Assembly (NCBI RefSeq): GCF_910589175.1
Contig: NZ_CAJURR010000002.1
Coordinates: 57,920-121,919, forward strand
Direction: 5' to 3'
Source: an uncultured Lactobacillus sp.
GTDB lineage: Bacteria; Bacillota; Bacilli; Lactobacillales; Lactobacillaceae
DNA length: 64,000 nucleotides
Part shown: one piece after another, positions 48,115 through 55,815 of the stretch
How positions within the stretch are numbered: the stretch's first letter is position 1
Layout: each line of letters begins with the position of its first letter
Position numbers and translations under genes: made by a program
Notes under the pieces: generated by a model
Database searches by the model: none
What the model was told of the DNA's origin: nothing
The model's input: the letters and a program-made list of their open reading frames with translations, nothing else

Positions 48115-48377
48115 CTTTACTCACTTCCTGCTTATTTATTCATGTAAGTAAAAATAATAGAAAAAATGTTGCATATTTTAGCCAAAGAGATAAAATAAGA
48201 GTGTACTAAATAAAGCAATTAAGCGAATCCCCATTCAGTTAAATTGCATTTATTAGATACATGTTTTTTTCTATTGATTTAACTTACGTAATTATAATAA
48301 TCTAATTGGCTAAAAATGTAAAGCGTTTTTCGCCAGCTAGCTAAATTATTTTTGATATTATTTGGAGAAGTGTTGAT
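48115..48377. promoter_or_regulatory. Divergent lysogeny-switch control region
   Basis: This 263-base gap lies between the leftward XRE regulator and the rightward CI-like gene. It is AT-rich and carries the half-site GTAAGT twice in opposite orientation (48144-48149; as ACTTAC at 48282-48287). On the minus strand TTGCTT with a 17-base spacer and TTTTAT (48220-48192 region) is a possible promoter. Exact promoters cannot be fixed by eye. Confidence 0.5.
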
Positions 48378-48722
48378 ATGACAACGTTTGAAAGGATAAA
48401 AAAATTATCTAAAAAGTTAGATAAAAATCTTCAAGAAGTAGCTATAGAAGCTGGATTAGGTAAAAATGCCATATATAAATGGCAAACACAAAATCCTAAA
48501 GCTATTGATTTAGCCGAAGTGGCAAAAGTATTAAATACAACTACCGATTACCTATTAGGTAACATCGATGATCCAAGCATCCCTGATAAAAAACAAACAA
48601 TCACTGATGCCGATCTTGATGAAATGCTAGATAATGCACGTTCATTTGACGGTAAGCCAATGACACCCCATGACCGTGATCTTATTAGGGCTTATTTAAA
48701 AGGACTTTATGATAATAAGTAA
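48378..48722 (+). CDS. CI-like repressor, XRE family
   Basis: This 114-aa repressor has its DNA-binding domain at residues 5-62 (KNLQEVAIEAGLGKNAIYKW; LAEVAKVLNTTTDYLLGN) and a short C-terminal part (DADLDEMLDNARSFDGKPMT; HDRDLIRAYLKGLYDNK) like short repressors of Gram-positive phages paired with ImmA-type proteases. It is followed ten bases later by the ImmA-like gene. Likely maintains lysogeny. Confidence 0.85.
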   Translation: MTTFERIKKLSKKLDKNLQEVAIEAGLGKNAIYKWQTQNPKAIDLAEVAKVLNTTTDYLLGNIDDPSIPDKKQTITDADLDEMLDNARSFDGKPMTPHDRDLIRAYLKGLYDNK

Positions 48723-48732
48723 GGTGATCGTA

Positions 48733-49116
48733 TTGGATAGTCATTTAAGAATGTTGCTTAAAAAGTATCATTTAAAGCTTAAATTTATGCCTATGGATAG
48801 AGATGGTTACCTCGTCCACGGTGTGGTATTCGTACGTGAAAACCTTTCAGATGAACAAATTGAAAAAGTAATCCTACACGAAATCGGGCACGCAAAGAAT
48901 GATCCTTCAGTTGTGGGAGATTATAAATATATTGGTTCAGCTCATTCTTGCAGTGAGCATGGTGCTAACAACTTCATGGTTCACGAAAAAATTAAACAGT
49001 ATGTTGCATTAGGCAATGAACCAGACGAAGCAAATTATGTAAATATTGCTGTAAGTTTAGGTATTAGTAATTATGATGAAGTTCGTGAGGAGCTTCTAAA
49101 ATACGTAGCAAAATAA
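48733..49116 (+). CDS. ImmA/IrrE-like metallopeptidase
   Basis: This protein (127 aa from TTG 48733, six bases after AAGGTG; ATG 48709 is an alternative) has the zinc motif KVILHEIGHAKND. Family members cleave a partner XRE repressor, allowing induction. The gene follows the CI-like repressor, the normal pairing. HEIGH and downstream conserved E/H residues (CSEHGANNFM) support activity. Confidence 0.88.
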   Translation: MDSHLRMLLKKYHLKLKFMPMDRDGYLVHGVVFVRENLSDEQIEKVILHEIGHAKNDPSVVGDYKYIGSAHSCSEHGANNFMVHEKIKQYVALGNEPDEANYVNIAVSLGISNYDEVREELLKYVAK

Positions 49117-49126
49117 AGGAGATTTG

Positions 49127-49501
49127 ATGCAATTAATATTGAATATTTTAAAAAAACTATTAATTCTTGTTTGGTCTGCTATTGAATTGATCTGGTTATG
49201 TTTAATACTACCTACATTCAGACTGGTGTGGGGTTTTACTACTACAGATAAAGGGGTAGATAAAAGAATTAAGAAAAGTTTCAAGGGAGAAAATGTAATT
49301 GAGATTCATTATTCAAAAAGTGAGTCTCGAATTAAAAAATATATTGATAATAATCTTCTGCAAGGTATGATTCTAGTGTTAGACGGTGGTAGTAGATATA
49401 GAATTACCCAATCAGAAAATAGATATTATCCTACCTTGCGAGGAAAGGCTCTACACTGGGATCAATGCGTTCGTTATATAAAGTATGAGCCATATCTTTA
49501 A
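49127..49501 (+). CDS. Membrane-anchored lysogeny-module protein (124 aa)
   Basis: The first 35 residues (MQLILNILKKLLILVWSAIE, LIWLCLILPTFRLVW) form one or two membrane helices; the rest (KRIKKSFKGENVIEIHYSKS; RYRITQSENRYYPTLRGKAL) is a small cytoplasmic-looking basic domain, possibly winged-helix. SD AAAGGAG precedes ATG 49127. Expressed with the repressor in the lysogen; superinfection immunity or host alteration is possible. Confidence 0.65.
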   Translation: MQLILNILKKLLILVWSAIELIWLCLILPTFRLVWGFTTTDKGVDKRIKKSFKGENVIEIHYSKSESRIKKYIDNNLLQGMILVLDGGSRYRITQSENRYYPTLRGKALHWDQCVRYIKYEPYL

Positions 49502-49558
49502 TTTATCGTCCAAAATGCCAACGACGTTAAACTTAAGGTAAATTATGGAGGTTTAAAA

Positions 49559-49978
49559 GTGAATAAAGAAAACACTTTGAATGTTAGAAGATTAGTAGGT
49601 GCTATTTTCTTAGCACTTGGAGCTTTCTTTGGATTTGTAGAAGCTCAATCTGTTAGTAGCGCTGCTATGTTTGGAATAGTAAGAGATTACCAAGGATTTT
49701 TATATTGGTTCTCTGCTTGGGGTATAGGATTAGCTATTTGGTATTTCGTTACATTAAAAACTGCGCCAAATAAAAAAGCAGAACGGATTGTTAAAATTAT
49801 TTTCTTTATAGTGGTTGGCTTGAACATTCTCTTTGCTTTAGCTGTTGGAATTAGTAATGCAGCAGGATTTGGAATTGGTTTGATGATTGCTTACTCTATT
49901 GGTTGTCCTTGGGGTAAAAAAGGATATAAAAAGCATCCCTACCCAGTTGCACAAGAAAAGGAAACAGCAAAAGATTAA
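49559..49978 (+). CDS. Four-span membrane protein of lysogeny module
   Basis: This 139-aa protein starts with GTG 49559 (GGAGG seven bases before) and has four hydrophobic helices (about 12-32, 45-65, 77-95, 97-115) and a polar C-terminal tail. It lies between the membrane-anchored protein and the Ltp-like gene. No family recognised; its position among immunity genes suggests an accessory lysogenic function. Confidence 0.65.
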   Translation: MNKENTLNVRRLVGAIFLALGAFFGFVEAQSVSSAAMFGIVRDYQGFLYWFSAWGIGLAIWYFVTLKTAPNKKAERIVKIIFFIVVGLNILFALAVGISNAAGFGIGLMIAYSIGCPWGKKGYKKHPYPVAQEKETAKD

Positions 49979-50061
49979 AGAGCCACTTGGCACTTCACAG
50001 GTTATAGTCCAAATATACTGAAGACTATAAAAAACAATTTTATGTACTCACAGGAGGAAAT

Positions 50062-50586
50062 ATGAGTAAGAAGATAACCGGCGAAGATGGAAAAGTTTAC
50101 GTAGAACAAAAACCATTTTATAAAAGAGTATGGTTTTGGATTGTAATAGCTATTTTAGTTATTGTAGTTGGTGGAGCTATTGGTGGAGGTTCTAATGATA
50201 ATTCTTCATCAAGTTCTGACAAAGCAGAATCAACTTCTTCAAAATCAGAGTCTAAAAAATCATCTAATAAACCTAAGGTTTCTGCGGAATTTACTGCTGC
50301 TTTAGGAAGCGCTGAAACGTACGCACAAGATATGCATATGTCAAAGGCAGCAATTTACGATCAATTAATTTCAAAATCTGGTGATAAATTCCCAGAAGAT
50401 GCCGCAAAGTATGCTGTAGATCATGTTAAAGCTGATTGGAATAAAAATGCCTTGGAAAGTGCAAAAACTTACCAAAAAGACATGAATATGTCTACAGCCG
50501 AAATTAAAGATCAATTAACTTCTAATTCGGGGGATAAGTTTACCCCTGAAGAAGCTCAATACGCTGTAGATAATTTATCTAAATAA
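50062..50586 (+). CDS. Ltp-like superinfection exclusion protein
   Basis: This 174-aa protein has one transmembrane helix (about 25-46), a Ser-rich spacer (about 50-72) and two tandem copies of the Ltp domain: ALGSAETYAQDMHMSKAAIY... and ALESAKTYQKDMNMSTAEIK..., each ending in GDKF-PE-A-YAVD. In Streptococcus phage TP-J34 Ltp blocks DNA injection of related phages by targeting the tape measure. There is no lipobox here; a membrane anchor replaces it. Location beside int fits. Confidence 0.88.
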   Translation: MSKKITGEDGKVYVEQKPFYKRVWFWIVIAILVIVVGGAIGGGSNDNSSSSSDKAESTSSKSESKKSSNKPKVSAEFTAALGSAETYAQDMHMSKAAIYDQLISKSGDKFPEDAAKYAVDHVKADWNKNALESAKTYQKDMNMSTAEIKDQLTSNSGDKFTPEEAQYAVDNLSK

Positions 50587-50735
50587 AACAAAAAAAAGAC
50601 CCGCAAAGCGCTGGTAACACTTCACGGGTCGGTCATCACTCTGACCAATGCTTAAAAATTAACATATATATGCTAGAGGAAAGGTTGAGCTGATAACTCA
50701 ACGCCTTTCGCCTACCCTATTTTAGCAAAATGGAG
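50587..50735 (-). ncRNA. Structured RNA beside int (candidate Lacto-int motif)
   Basis: The gap before int holds three stems: GACCCG/CGGGTC (50598-50630), GGTCA/TGACC (50631-50646), and GTTGAG-CTGATAA-CTCAAC extended by AAAGG/CCTTT (50680-50708). Read on the minus strand, the first stem is followed by T8, a proper intrinsic terminator, so the RNA is probably transcribed leftward, antisense to the int leader. I recall an Rfam motif named Lacto-int near lactobacillus phage integrases; identity needs a covariance search. Confidence 0.5.
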
Positions 50736-50746
50736 GTAAAAATCAA

Positions 50747-52000
50747 ATGGTCAAATATTATACTCCTCAAGTAGAGCCTCTAAAAAATGGTAAGTTTAAA
50801 TACTCAATCAGATACACTGATCCTTCATTCGTGGGTGTGCATAAGAGTTCTACCACAATTACTAAAAACACCGCACACGCCCGAAATTTGGCTGAGACTA
50901 AAGTAAAAAAGAAAATTAAGGATATTCTCGGTAAAGTTAGATTTAAAGAAGCCACTTTTGAGGAAGTGGCAAAATTAACTTTGGAACAGTATAAAAAGCG
51001 TGGACGTTCTTATAATAGCGTTCGATCATTAGAACTTAGATTTACAAAAATACTTAAAAAATTTGGCTCACGTAGGATTAGTAGTATATCAGCCGTAGAA
51101 ATCAATAGATTTCTTAACGATCTTCTTTACAAAGAAAATTATAAGAATTCAACTGTTAGCAATTATAAATTTAATTTCAGACTAACTTTTACATATGCCA
51201 AAAATTATGGCTATATTAAGCAAAACCCAATGCCCGATGTTCACATCGAAAGAAAAAATGAAAAATCATATTGGAACTATCGTGTAAAACATTGGTACTT
51301 AACTGATGAAGAAACTAGAACAATTTTAGATGATTGCACTAACGAAGGCAGAGAGGATTTTCATGATTTTTTTCTATGGCTGTATCTTAATGGAATGAGA
51401 ATTGGTGAAGGTGGCGCAATTAAAGAAGATAACATCTCACATGACATATATGGAAACTACTTTGTCACAATTAACGGTACTCTAATTGAACATGTTGGCA
51501 AAGGTTGGATCAAACAGCCTTGGACGAAGACAGAAAGCGGAATGAGAACTATATCTTTACCTTATCAAGCTGTTAATCTATATTACAAACATAGTCGTAA
51601 TACAGATTGGATGAAATTATTGTTTAATTTTCCTTCCCCTTTGATTTGTTTTCCCACTTTGCTATTTACTAAATTGACCATTAACAATTATCATCCGACT
51701 GCTCCATTTAAAAATGGATATTTATTTACTAATAAACTTACGCATAATCCGATGACTAAAACAACAATCAGTAAATGCCTTCAAAGAATTTGCAAACGTC
51801 ATAATATTGACAAACAAATCACTTCCCATATTTTTAGGCACACATATATTTCAATTCTAGCTTCTAAAGGTTTTCCCTTAGAAGTTATTGCTGACCGTGT
51901 TGGGCATAAAAATATCGGTACTATTCAAGCAATTTATTTACACGTCATAAATTCAGAACGTCAGAAGTATAATGACTTGATGAAACACTATCATTTTTAA
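50747..52000 (+). CDS. int: Tyrosine-family phage integrase
   Basis: This 417-aa site-specific recombinase has an N-terminal arm-binding domain (about 1-60), a core-binding SAM-like domain (about 65-170), and a catalytic domain with Arg in LNGMRIGEGG (about 222), H-x-x-R in SHIFRHTYISILA (about 363), GHKNIGTI and nucleophile Tyr in QAIYLHV (about 398). It lies next to the right attachment site and integrates into pepT. SD GGAGG precedes ATG 50747. Confidence 0.96.
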   Translation: MVKYYTPQVEPLKNGKFKYSIRYTDPSFVGVHKSSTTITKNTAHARNLAETKVKKKIKDILGKVRFKEATFEEVAKLTLEQYKKRGRSYNSVRSLELRFTKILKKFGSRRISSISAVEINRFLNDLLYKENYKNSTVSNYKFNFRLTFTYAKNYGYIKQNPMPDVHIERKNEKSYWNYRVKHWYLTDEETRTILDDCTNEGREDFHDFFLWLYLNGMRIGEGGAIKEDNISHDIYGNYFVTINGTLIEHVGKGWIKQPWTKTESGMRTISLPYQAVNLYYKHSRNTDWMKLLFNFPSPLICFPTLLFTKLTINNYHPTAPFKNGYLFTNKLTHNPMTKTTISKCLQRICKRHNIDKQITSHIFRHTYISILASKGFPLEVIADRVGHKNIGTIQAIYLHVINSERQKYNDLMKHYHF

Positions 52001-52005
52001 AATAT

Positions 52006-52024
52006 TCTGTCCCTTTTCTGTCCC
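52006..52024. repeat. int: Putative integrase arm-type sites, right
   Basis: Two copies of TCTGTCCC (52006-52013, 52017-52024) with an 11-bp period lie just after int and 121 bp before the right core. They match the TTTGTCCC pair inside the left end in sequence, period and orientation. The likely role is binding the integrase arm domain. Confidence 0.6.
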
Positions 52025-52046
52025 CAAATCATAAAAATACACAATA

Positions 52047-52080
52047 AAAAGGCTTAGCGTTTAATCACGTTAAGCCTTTT
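52047..52080. terminator. Bidirectional terminator for int and rebuilt pepT
   Basis: AAAAGGCTTAGCGT pairs with ACGTTAAGCCTTTT around TTAATC (one G-U). It is phage DNA and replaces the host pepT terminator left behind at 6363-6411, ending pepT leftward and int rightward. Confidence 0.85.
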
Positions 52081-52092
52081 AAAGTGTTGATA

Positions 52093-53337
52093 TTATGCGT
52101 TTCTTTCAACATTCAATTGATTAATCTTACGTAAAACATCCACAGCTTTCCACATACTCTCGAGCACAGTGTATTCATAGCGTCCATGCATATTTTCTTC
52201 ACCAGCAAAAAGATTTGGACAAGGTAGACCCATATAAGTTAATTGAGAACCGTCTGTTCCCCCGCGAACTAGATCTTCATTAACAGTAAGACCTTCAGCC
52301 TTGTAAGCATCCCTAGCTAAATCAACAATCTCCATGTGCTTTTCTAACTCATCAGCCATGTTGTAATATTGATCCCACATCTTAAGTTTAATTCTTTCGG
52401 TACCGAACTCGTCATTCATCTTTTTAACGATGTCTTTAACTATATTCTTTCTCTTTTCAAGACCATCACGTTCAAAGTCACGAATGATGTAGTCCATATG
52501 TGCTGAATCGACTGTTCCATCAAAATTCATCAAGTGGAAGAAACCTTCACGACCTTCAGTATGTTCTGGACGATCATGTTCAGGCAATTGATTATGGAAA
52601 TCAATCCCCACTTGAATAGCATTAATCATTTGCCCCTTAGCAACGGCTGGGTGAACATTAACACCTTGAATATCTAAGCCAAATTGCGCTGCTGAAAAAG
52701 TACCCCAGTCGAGTTTTCCTGGTGCTTCACCATCAACAGTATAGGCAAAATCCGCACCAAATTCTTCAACATCAAAGTGCTCTGCACCAGTTCCAATTTC
52801 TTCATCGGGAGTAAATGCCAACTTAATTTCGCCGTGCTTTTCTTCGGGATGCTCCATTAAGTATTCCGCAAAAGTCATTAATTCAGAAATACCACACTTA
52901 TCGTCTCCGCCAAGTAAAGTATCACCAGAAGCAGAAATAATAGTTTGGCCCTTATAATTCTTTAAATGAGGAAAGACTTCTGGGTCTAAATAAAATTCAG
53001 TATCTCCCAATTGAATCTTAGATTCACCATCATAGTTTTCAGTAATTTGCGGCTTAACATCGACCGAATTAAAGTCTGCTGTATCACAGTGAGCTAACAA
53101 ACCAAAAGTAGGTACTTCATAATCAATATTTGAAGGGATAGTCGCAATTACACATCCACTTTTTTGATTATAGTGAACATCTTTAAGACCTAGTTCTTCT
53201 AAGTCTTTCATGATTACATTTTTTTGAAAATTCTCTTCTCTTTCAGTTGATGGGAAACGATCTGAATGTTCGTCAGAGCGTGAATTCACTTTAACGTATT
53301 TTAAAAATCTAGGTAGTAAATTTGGATATTCTGCCAT
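52093..53337 (-). CDS. pepT: Peptidase T (tripeptidase), 3' end supplied by the prophage
   Basis: This 414-aa cytosolic M20-family aminotripeptidase removes N-terminal residues from tripeptides. Zinc ligands are seen in LLAHCDTADF, SGDTLLGGDDKCGISEL and AFTPDEEIGTGAEHFD, with a dimerisation domain in the middle and a C-terminal RGGTDGSQLTYMG-PCPN. SD AGGAGG precedes ATG 53337. The last 17-24 codons come from the phage: the core at 52145-52164 is shared, and the end RNA replaces host RNKK, with only synonymous changes before it. Confidence 0.95.
   Translation of the reverse strand: MAEYPNLLPRFLKYVKVNSRSDEHSDRFPSTEREENFQKNVIMKDLEELGLKDVHYNQKSGCVIATIPSNIDYEVPTFGLLAHCDTADFNSVDVKPQITENYDGESKIQLGDTEFYLDPEVFPHLKNYKGQTIISASGDTLLGGDDKCGISELMTFAEYLMEHPEEKHGEIKLAFTPDEEIGTGAEHFDVEEFGADFAYTVDGEAPGKLDWGTFSAAQFGLDIQGVNVHPAVAKGQMINAIQVGIDFHNQLPEHDRPEHTEGREGFFHLMNFDGTVDSAHMDYIIRDFERDGLEKRKNIVKDIVKKMNDEFGTERIKLKMWDQYYNMADELEKHMEIVDLARDAYKAEGLTVNEDLVRGGTDGSQLTYMGLPCPNLFAGEENMHGRYEYTVLESMWKAVDVLRKINQLNVERNA
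52145..52164. repeat. Right attachment site core
   Basis: The same 20 bp as at 6607-6626, lying within pepT codons LESMWKA. DNA to the right is host pepT; DNA to the left is phage. Confidence 0.9.
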
Positions 53338-53348
53338 TTTTAATCCTC

Positions 53349-54146
53349 CTAAAATAAATCTTGAAATGGATTAGTTGATACCTCTGAAATTACTACAGGT
53401 ACATTCCAATTATAATCCTGATTCCACTTTTCAAGTCGGTTGCCAACCTTATATTTAAAAAGTTTTTCAGTGTAGTGTCCTGGATCGACTACTGTTAACC
53501 CGGAAGAGATCATATCGTGACCAACATGATAGTATACATCTCCGGTTATAAATGCATCGACTCCATCAATTAGAGCTTGACGCCAGAACTTACCACCATC
53601 TCCACAAATAAAGGCTACAGTTGAGATCACCCTATCATTATCAGCAGTAATCAGTCTTGCCATTGGAATTTGCATCTTGTCTTTAACATAATAAGCAAAT
53701 TCCTTAGCTGTCATTTTCTTAGGTAATTTACCCTTTCTACCAATGGCAATTCCATCAGTATCTAAGGCAAAAGGCTCAACCTCTTCTAAGCCTAATTCTT
53801 TAGCTTGCCAATCCGCTGAGCCGTTTTGAGCCTTGTCAGAATTGGTATGAATTGAATATACCGTAATTCCATTAGCGATTAATTTACCATACATGGCATT
53901 TTGAGGATCAGCAAAATCAAGATTCTTAGCTGGTCTAAACATCACTGGATGGTGGCTAATGATGAGGTCAACACCTTTTTCAATTGCTTCATCTACCACT
54001 TGGGGACGAACGTCTAAGGTAGTCATTACCTTGGTAACCTCTGCATCCATTGATCCAATCTGCATCCCAACTGGATCACCTTCAGAAGCAATTTCTTCAG
54101 GAAAATCTTTTTTTAAGCGAGCTACAATATCTGCTACTTTTGTCAT
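53349..54146 (-). CDS. Nif3-like dinuclear metal center protein (DUF34)
   Basis: This 265-aa protein has the Nif3/DUF34 signatures: GDPVGMQIGS, LIISHHPVMFRPAKNL with metal-binding His residues, YSIHTNSDKA, and FICGDGGKFWRQA and GDVYYHVGHDM near the C-terminus. Function is not settled; some members act as GTP cyclohydrolase-like or NIF3 proteins. It overlaps trmK by four bases, a conserved pairing in Firmicutes. Confidence 0.9.
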   Translation of the reverse strand: MTKVADIVARLKKDFPEEIASEGDPVGMQIGSMDAEVTKVMTTLDVRPQVVDEAIEKGVDLIISHHPVMFRPAKNLDFADPQNAMYGKLIANGITVYSIHTNSDKAQNGSADWQAKELGLEEVEPFALDTDGIAIGRKGKLPKKMTAKEFAYYVKDKMQIPMARLITADNDRVISTVAFICGDGGKFWRQALIDGVDAFITGDVYYHVGHDMISSGLTVVDPGHYTEKLFKYKVGNRLEKWNQDYNWNVPVVISEVSTNPFQDLF

Positions 54147-54826
54147 TTTAGTACTTCCTCAATCATTTCAATCAAATCGTCTATCTGACTAATTTTAGCT
54201 TCATCTTTATTTTTAGCCTTATTTAAATTAGCTTTGAGATTTTCATAGTAATTAAGTTGCTTAGTCCATTTTTTAATAAAAACTGGATTCTTTTCTTTTA
54301 ATAAAAATGGGCCAAATTCTAATTCTTGATCAGATAAATTATGGTTAGTCTCAGTTAACTTAGCCTTGATTATTTCATAAATGTGGCCAGCTACTTCGAT
54401 AATCTTTTCTTCTACTATCTCATACTGATGATCAACGAGCCATTTTCTGACTAAAGGCTCACCTATATTAGCTTCTAAAATTAAAGTAGGATAGATCTTT
54501 CCCTCTTGATGAGCAGTTTCTAACAAATTAGTCATAAGCTTTCCACCCATTCCAGCGATTACGACTGTATCAATTTGATCGCTGCTCTTTAAAGTCTCTA
54601 ATCCAGAACCTAATCGTGTCTCAATCTTATCTTCTAGGCCTGCTTGTTCAATATCTTGTTTCGCATTATCTAATGGGCCAGCTGCAACATCACTTGCAAT
54701 TGCAAAATCTATTTTTCCTTCTTCTACTAATGCAATTGGTAAATAGGCATGGTCAGTTCCAATATCGGCTACTCGACTTTGTGGATCAACCATTTTACCA
54801 ATTTGAGTTAGTCTTTCTTCTAACAC
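54143..54826 (-). CDS. trmK: tRNA (adenine22-N1)-methyltransferase
   Basis: This 227-aa enzyme methylates N1 of A22 in tRNA using SAM. The motif VADIGTDHAYLPIALVEEG (about 19-37) is the TrmK SAM site, followed by ASDVAAGPLDNAKQDIEQAG and the catalytic-region VVIAGMGGKLM (about 88). A C-terminal coiled coil follows. It lies directly downstream of the rpoD-side transporter and is coupled to the Nif3-like gene. Confidence 0.93.
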   Translation of the reverse strand: MLEERLTQIGKMVDPQSRVADIGTDHAYLPIALVEEGKIDFAIASDVAAGPLDNAKQDIEQAGLEDKIETRLGSGLETLKSSDQIDTVVIAGMGGKLMTNLLETAHQEGKIYPTLILEANIGEPLVRKWLVDHQYEIVEEKIIEVAGHIYEIIKAKLTETNHNLSDQELEFGPFLLKEKNPVFIKKWTKQLNYYENLKANLNKAKNKDEAKISQIDDLIEMIEEVLK

Positions 54827-54900
54827 ACTCTCACCTCTTATTTAAAATTTTAGCATAGATAGTCAAAAACTTACTTGAAAAAATTTTTAATCATAAAAAA

Positions 54901-54932
54901 AGCAATAAAGGCTAAATTAATCCTTTATTGCT
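54901..54932 (-). terminator. Terminator of the amino-acid ABC operon
   Basis: AGCAATAAAGG/CCTTTATTGCT form a perfect 11-bp stem with a 10-base loop; T7 follows on the minus strand. It lies 17 bases after the binding-protein stop. Confidence 0.92.
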
Positions 54933-54948
54933 AAAAATTCAATTATAT

Positions 54949-55803
54949 TTACTTGTTAATAATGATATCTGATGGCTTAACATCATCACCAAAGTAAGGC
55001 TTTAATTCTTGGTTGTAGTCATTAACAAAGAAGCCATCCTTGTTAAGTTTATTAATATGTTTATTAGTCCAGTCAAGAAGTGACTTATTGCCCTTCTTAA
55101 CAGCAGGCGCAATGTATGAATTTGGTCCTAAGTGCTTGATACCAACAGTATACTTAGGATTGTTCTTTACCCAAGCATATAAGTAAGAGTTGTCATCAGC
55201 TAAGGCTGCGGCACGACCATTCTTCATTGCGTTAAATTGTTGAGTCTTAGAATCAAATTTCAAAAGATCAACATCTGATTGCTTACTGGTGAAGTAATTT
55301 TCAGCAGTAGTACCCTTAGTTACAATCACCTTTTTACCCTTCAATTGGTTCACATTAGTAATTGGCTTAGACTTAGGTGAAACAACACCAACTGATACTT
55401 TCATGTATGGCTTAGCAAAATCTACAACTTGCTTTCTTTCTGAAGTAACAGTGAAGTTGGCTAAAACAATATCAGCTTTGTTTGCATTCAAAGTATCAAC
55501 ACGGTTATTAGCGTTTACTTGAACGAACTTAACTTTAACACCCATTTCTTTAGCTAATTCACGAGCCAAGCGAACATCATATCCAACGCGCTTACCATCT
55601 TTATTAACCCAACCATATGGTGGTAAATCGCCAAATACGGCAACTTTCAAAGTGCCACGTTTTTTAATTGCAGCAACTGAACTAGGGTTATTACTGGATG
55701 AACTACTGCTTGAATTATTTGAGCAAGCAGTTAAAGTCACAGCTCCAACAGCTAAGATTCCAACAGCAGCAATTAACTTTTTAATAAATTTATGTTTCTT
55801 CAT
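54949..55803 (-). CDS. Polar amino-acid ABC transporter, substrate-binding lipoprotein
   Basis: A 284-aa family 3 solute-binding protein with a lipoprotein signal peptide ending LTACSNN (about residue 27), then a Ser-rich linker. Core motifs RGTLKVAVFGDLPPYGWVNK, GYDVRLARELAKEMGV and VLANFTVTSERKQVVDFAKP are typical of the glutamine/glutamate/aspartate class. Acts outside the membrane, delivering substrate to the two permeases. Last gene of a four-gene operon. Confidence 0.92.
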   Translation of the reverse strand: MKKHKFIKKLIAAVGILAVGAVTLTACSNNSSSSSSSNNPSSVAAIKKRGTLKVAVFGDLPPYGWVNKDGKRVGYDVRLARELAKEMGVKVKFVQVNANNRVDTLNANKADIVLANFTVTSERKQVVDFAKPYMKVSVGVVSPKSKPITNVNQLKGKKVIVTKGTTAENYFTSKQSDVDLLKFDSKTQQFNAMKNGRAAALADDNSYLYAWVKNNPKYTVGIKHLGPNSYIAPAVKKGNKSLLDWTNKHINKLNKDGFFVNDYNQELKPYFGDDVKPSDIIINK

Positions 55804-55815
55804 TTTTTACTCTCC

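Larger units (their letters stand above)
6607..52164. mobile_element. Complete prophage integrated in the pepT 3' end
   Basis: The element is about 45.5 kb between two identical 20-bp cores. It holds a tyrosine integrase, CI/Cro-type regulators, ImmA-like peptidase, replication genes, terminase, portal, capsid E-type capsid, a siphovirus tail with long tape measure, holin and lysin. All essential modules look intact, so it may be inducible; the only clear lesion is a frameshift in an accessory DUF4145 gene. Integration replaces the last pepT codons with a phage copy. Confidence 0.95.
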
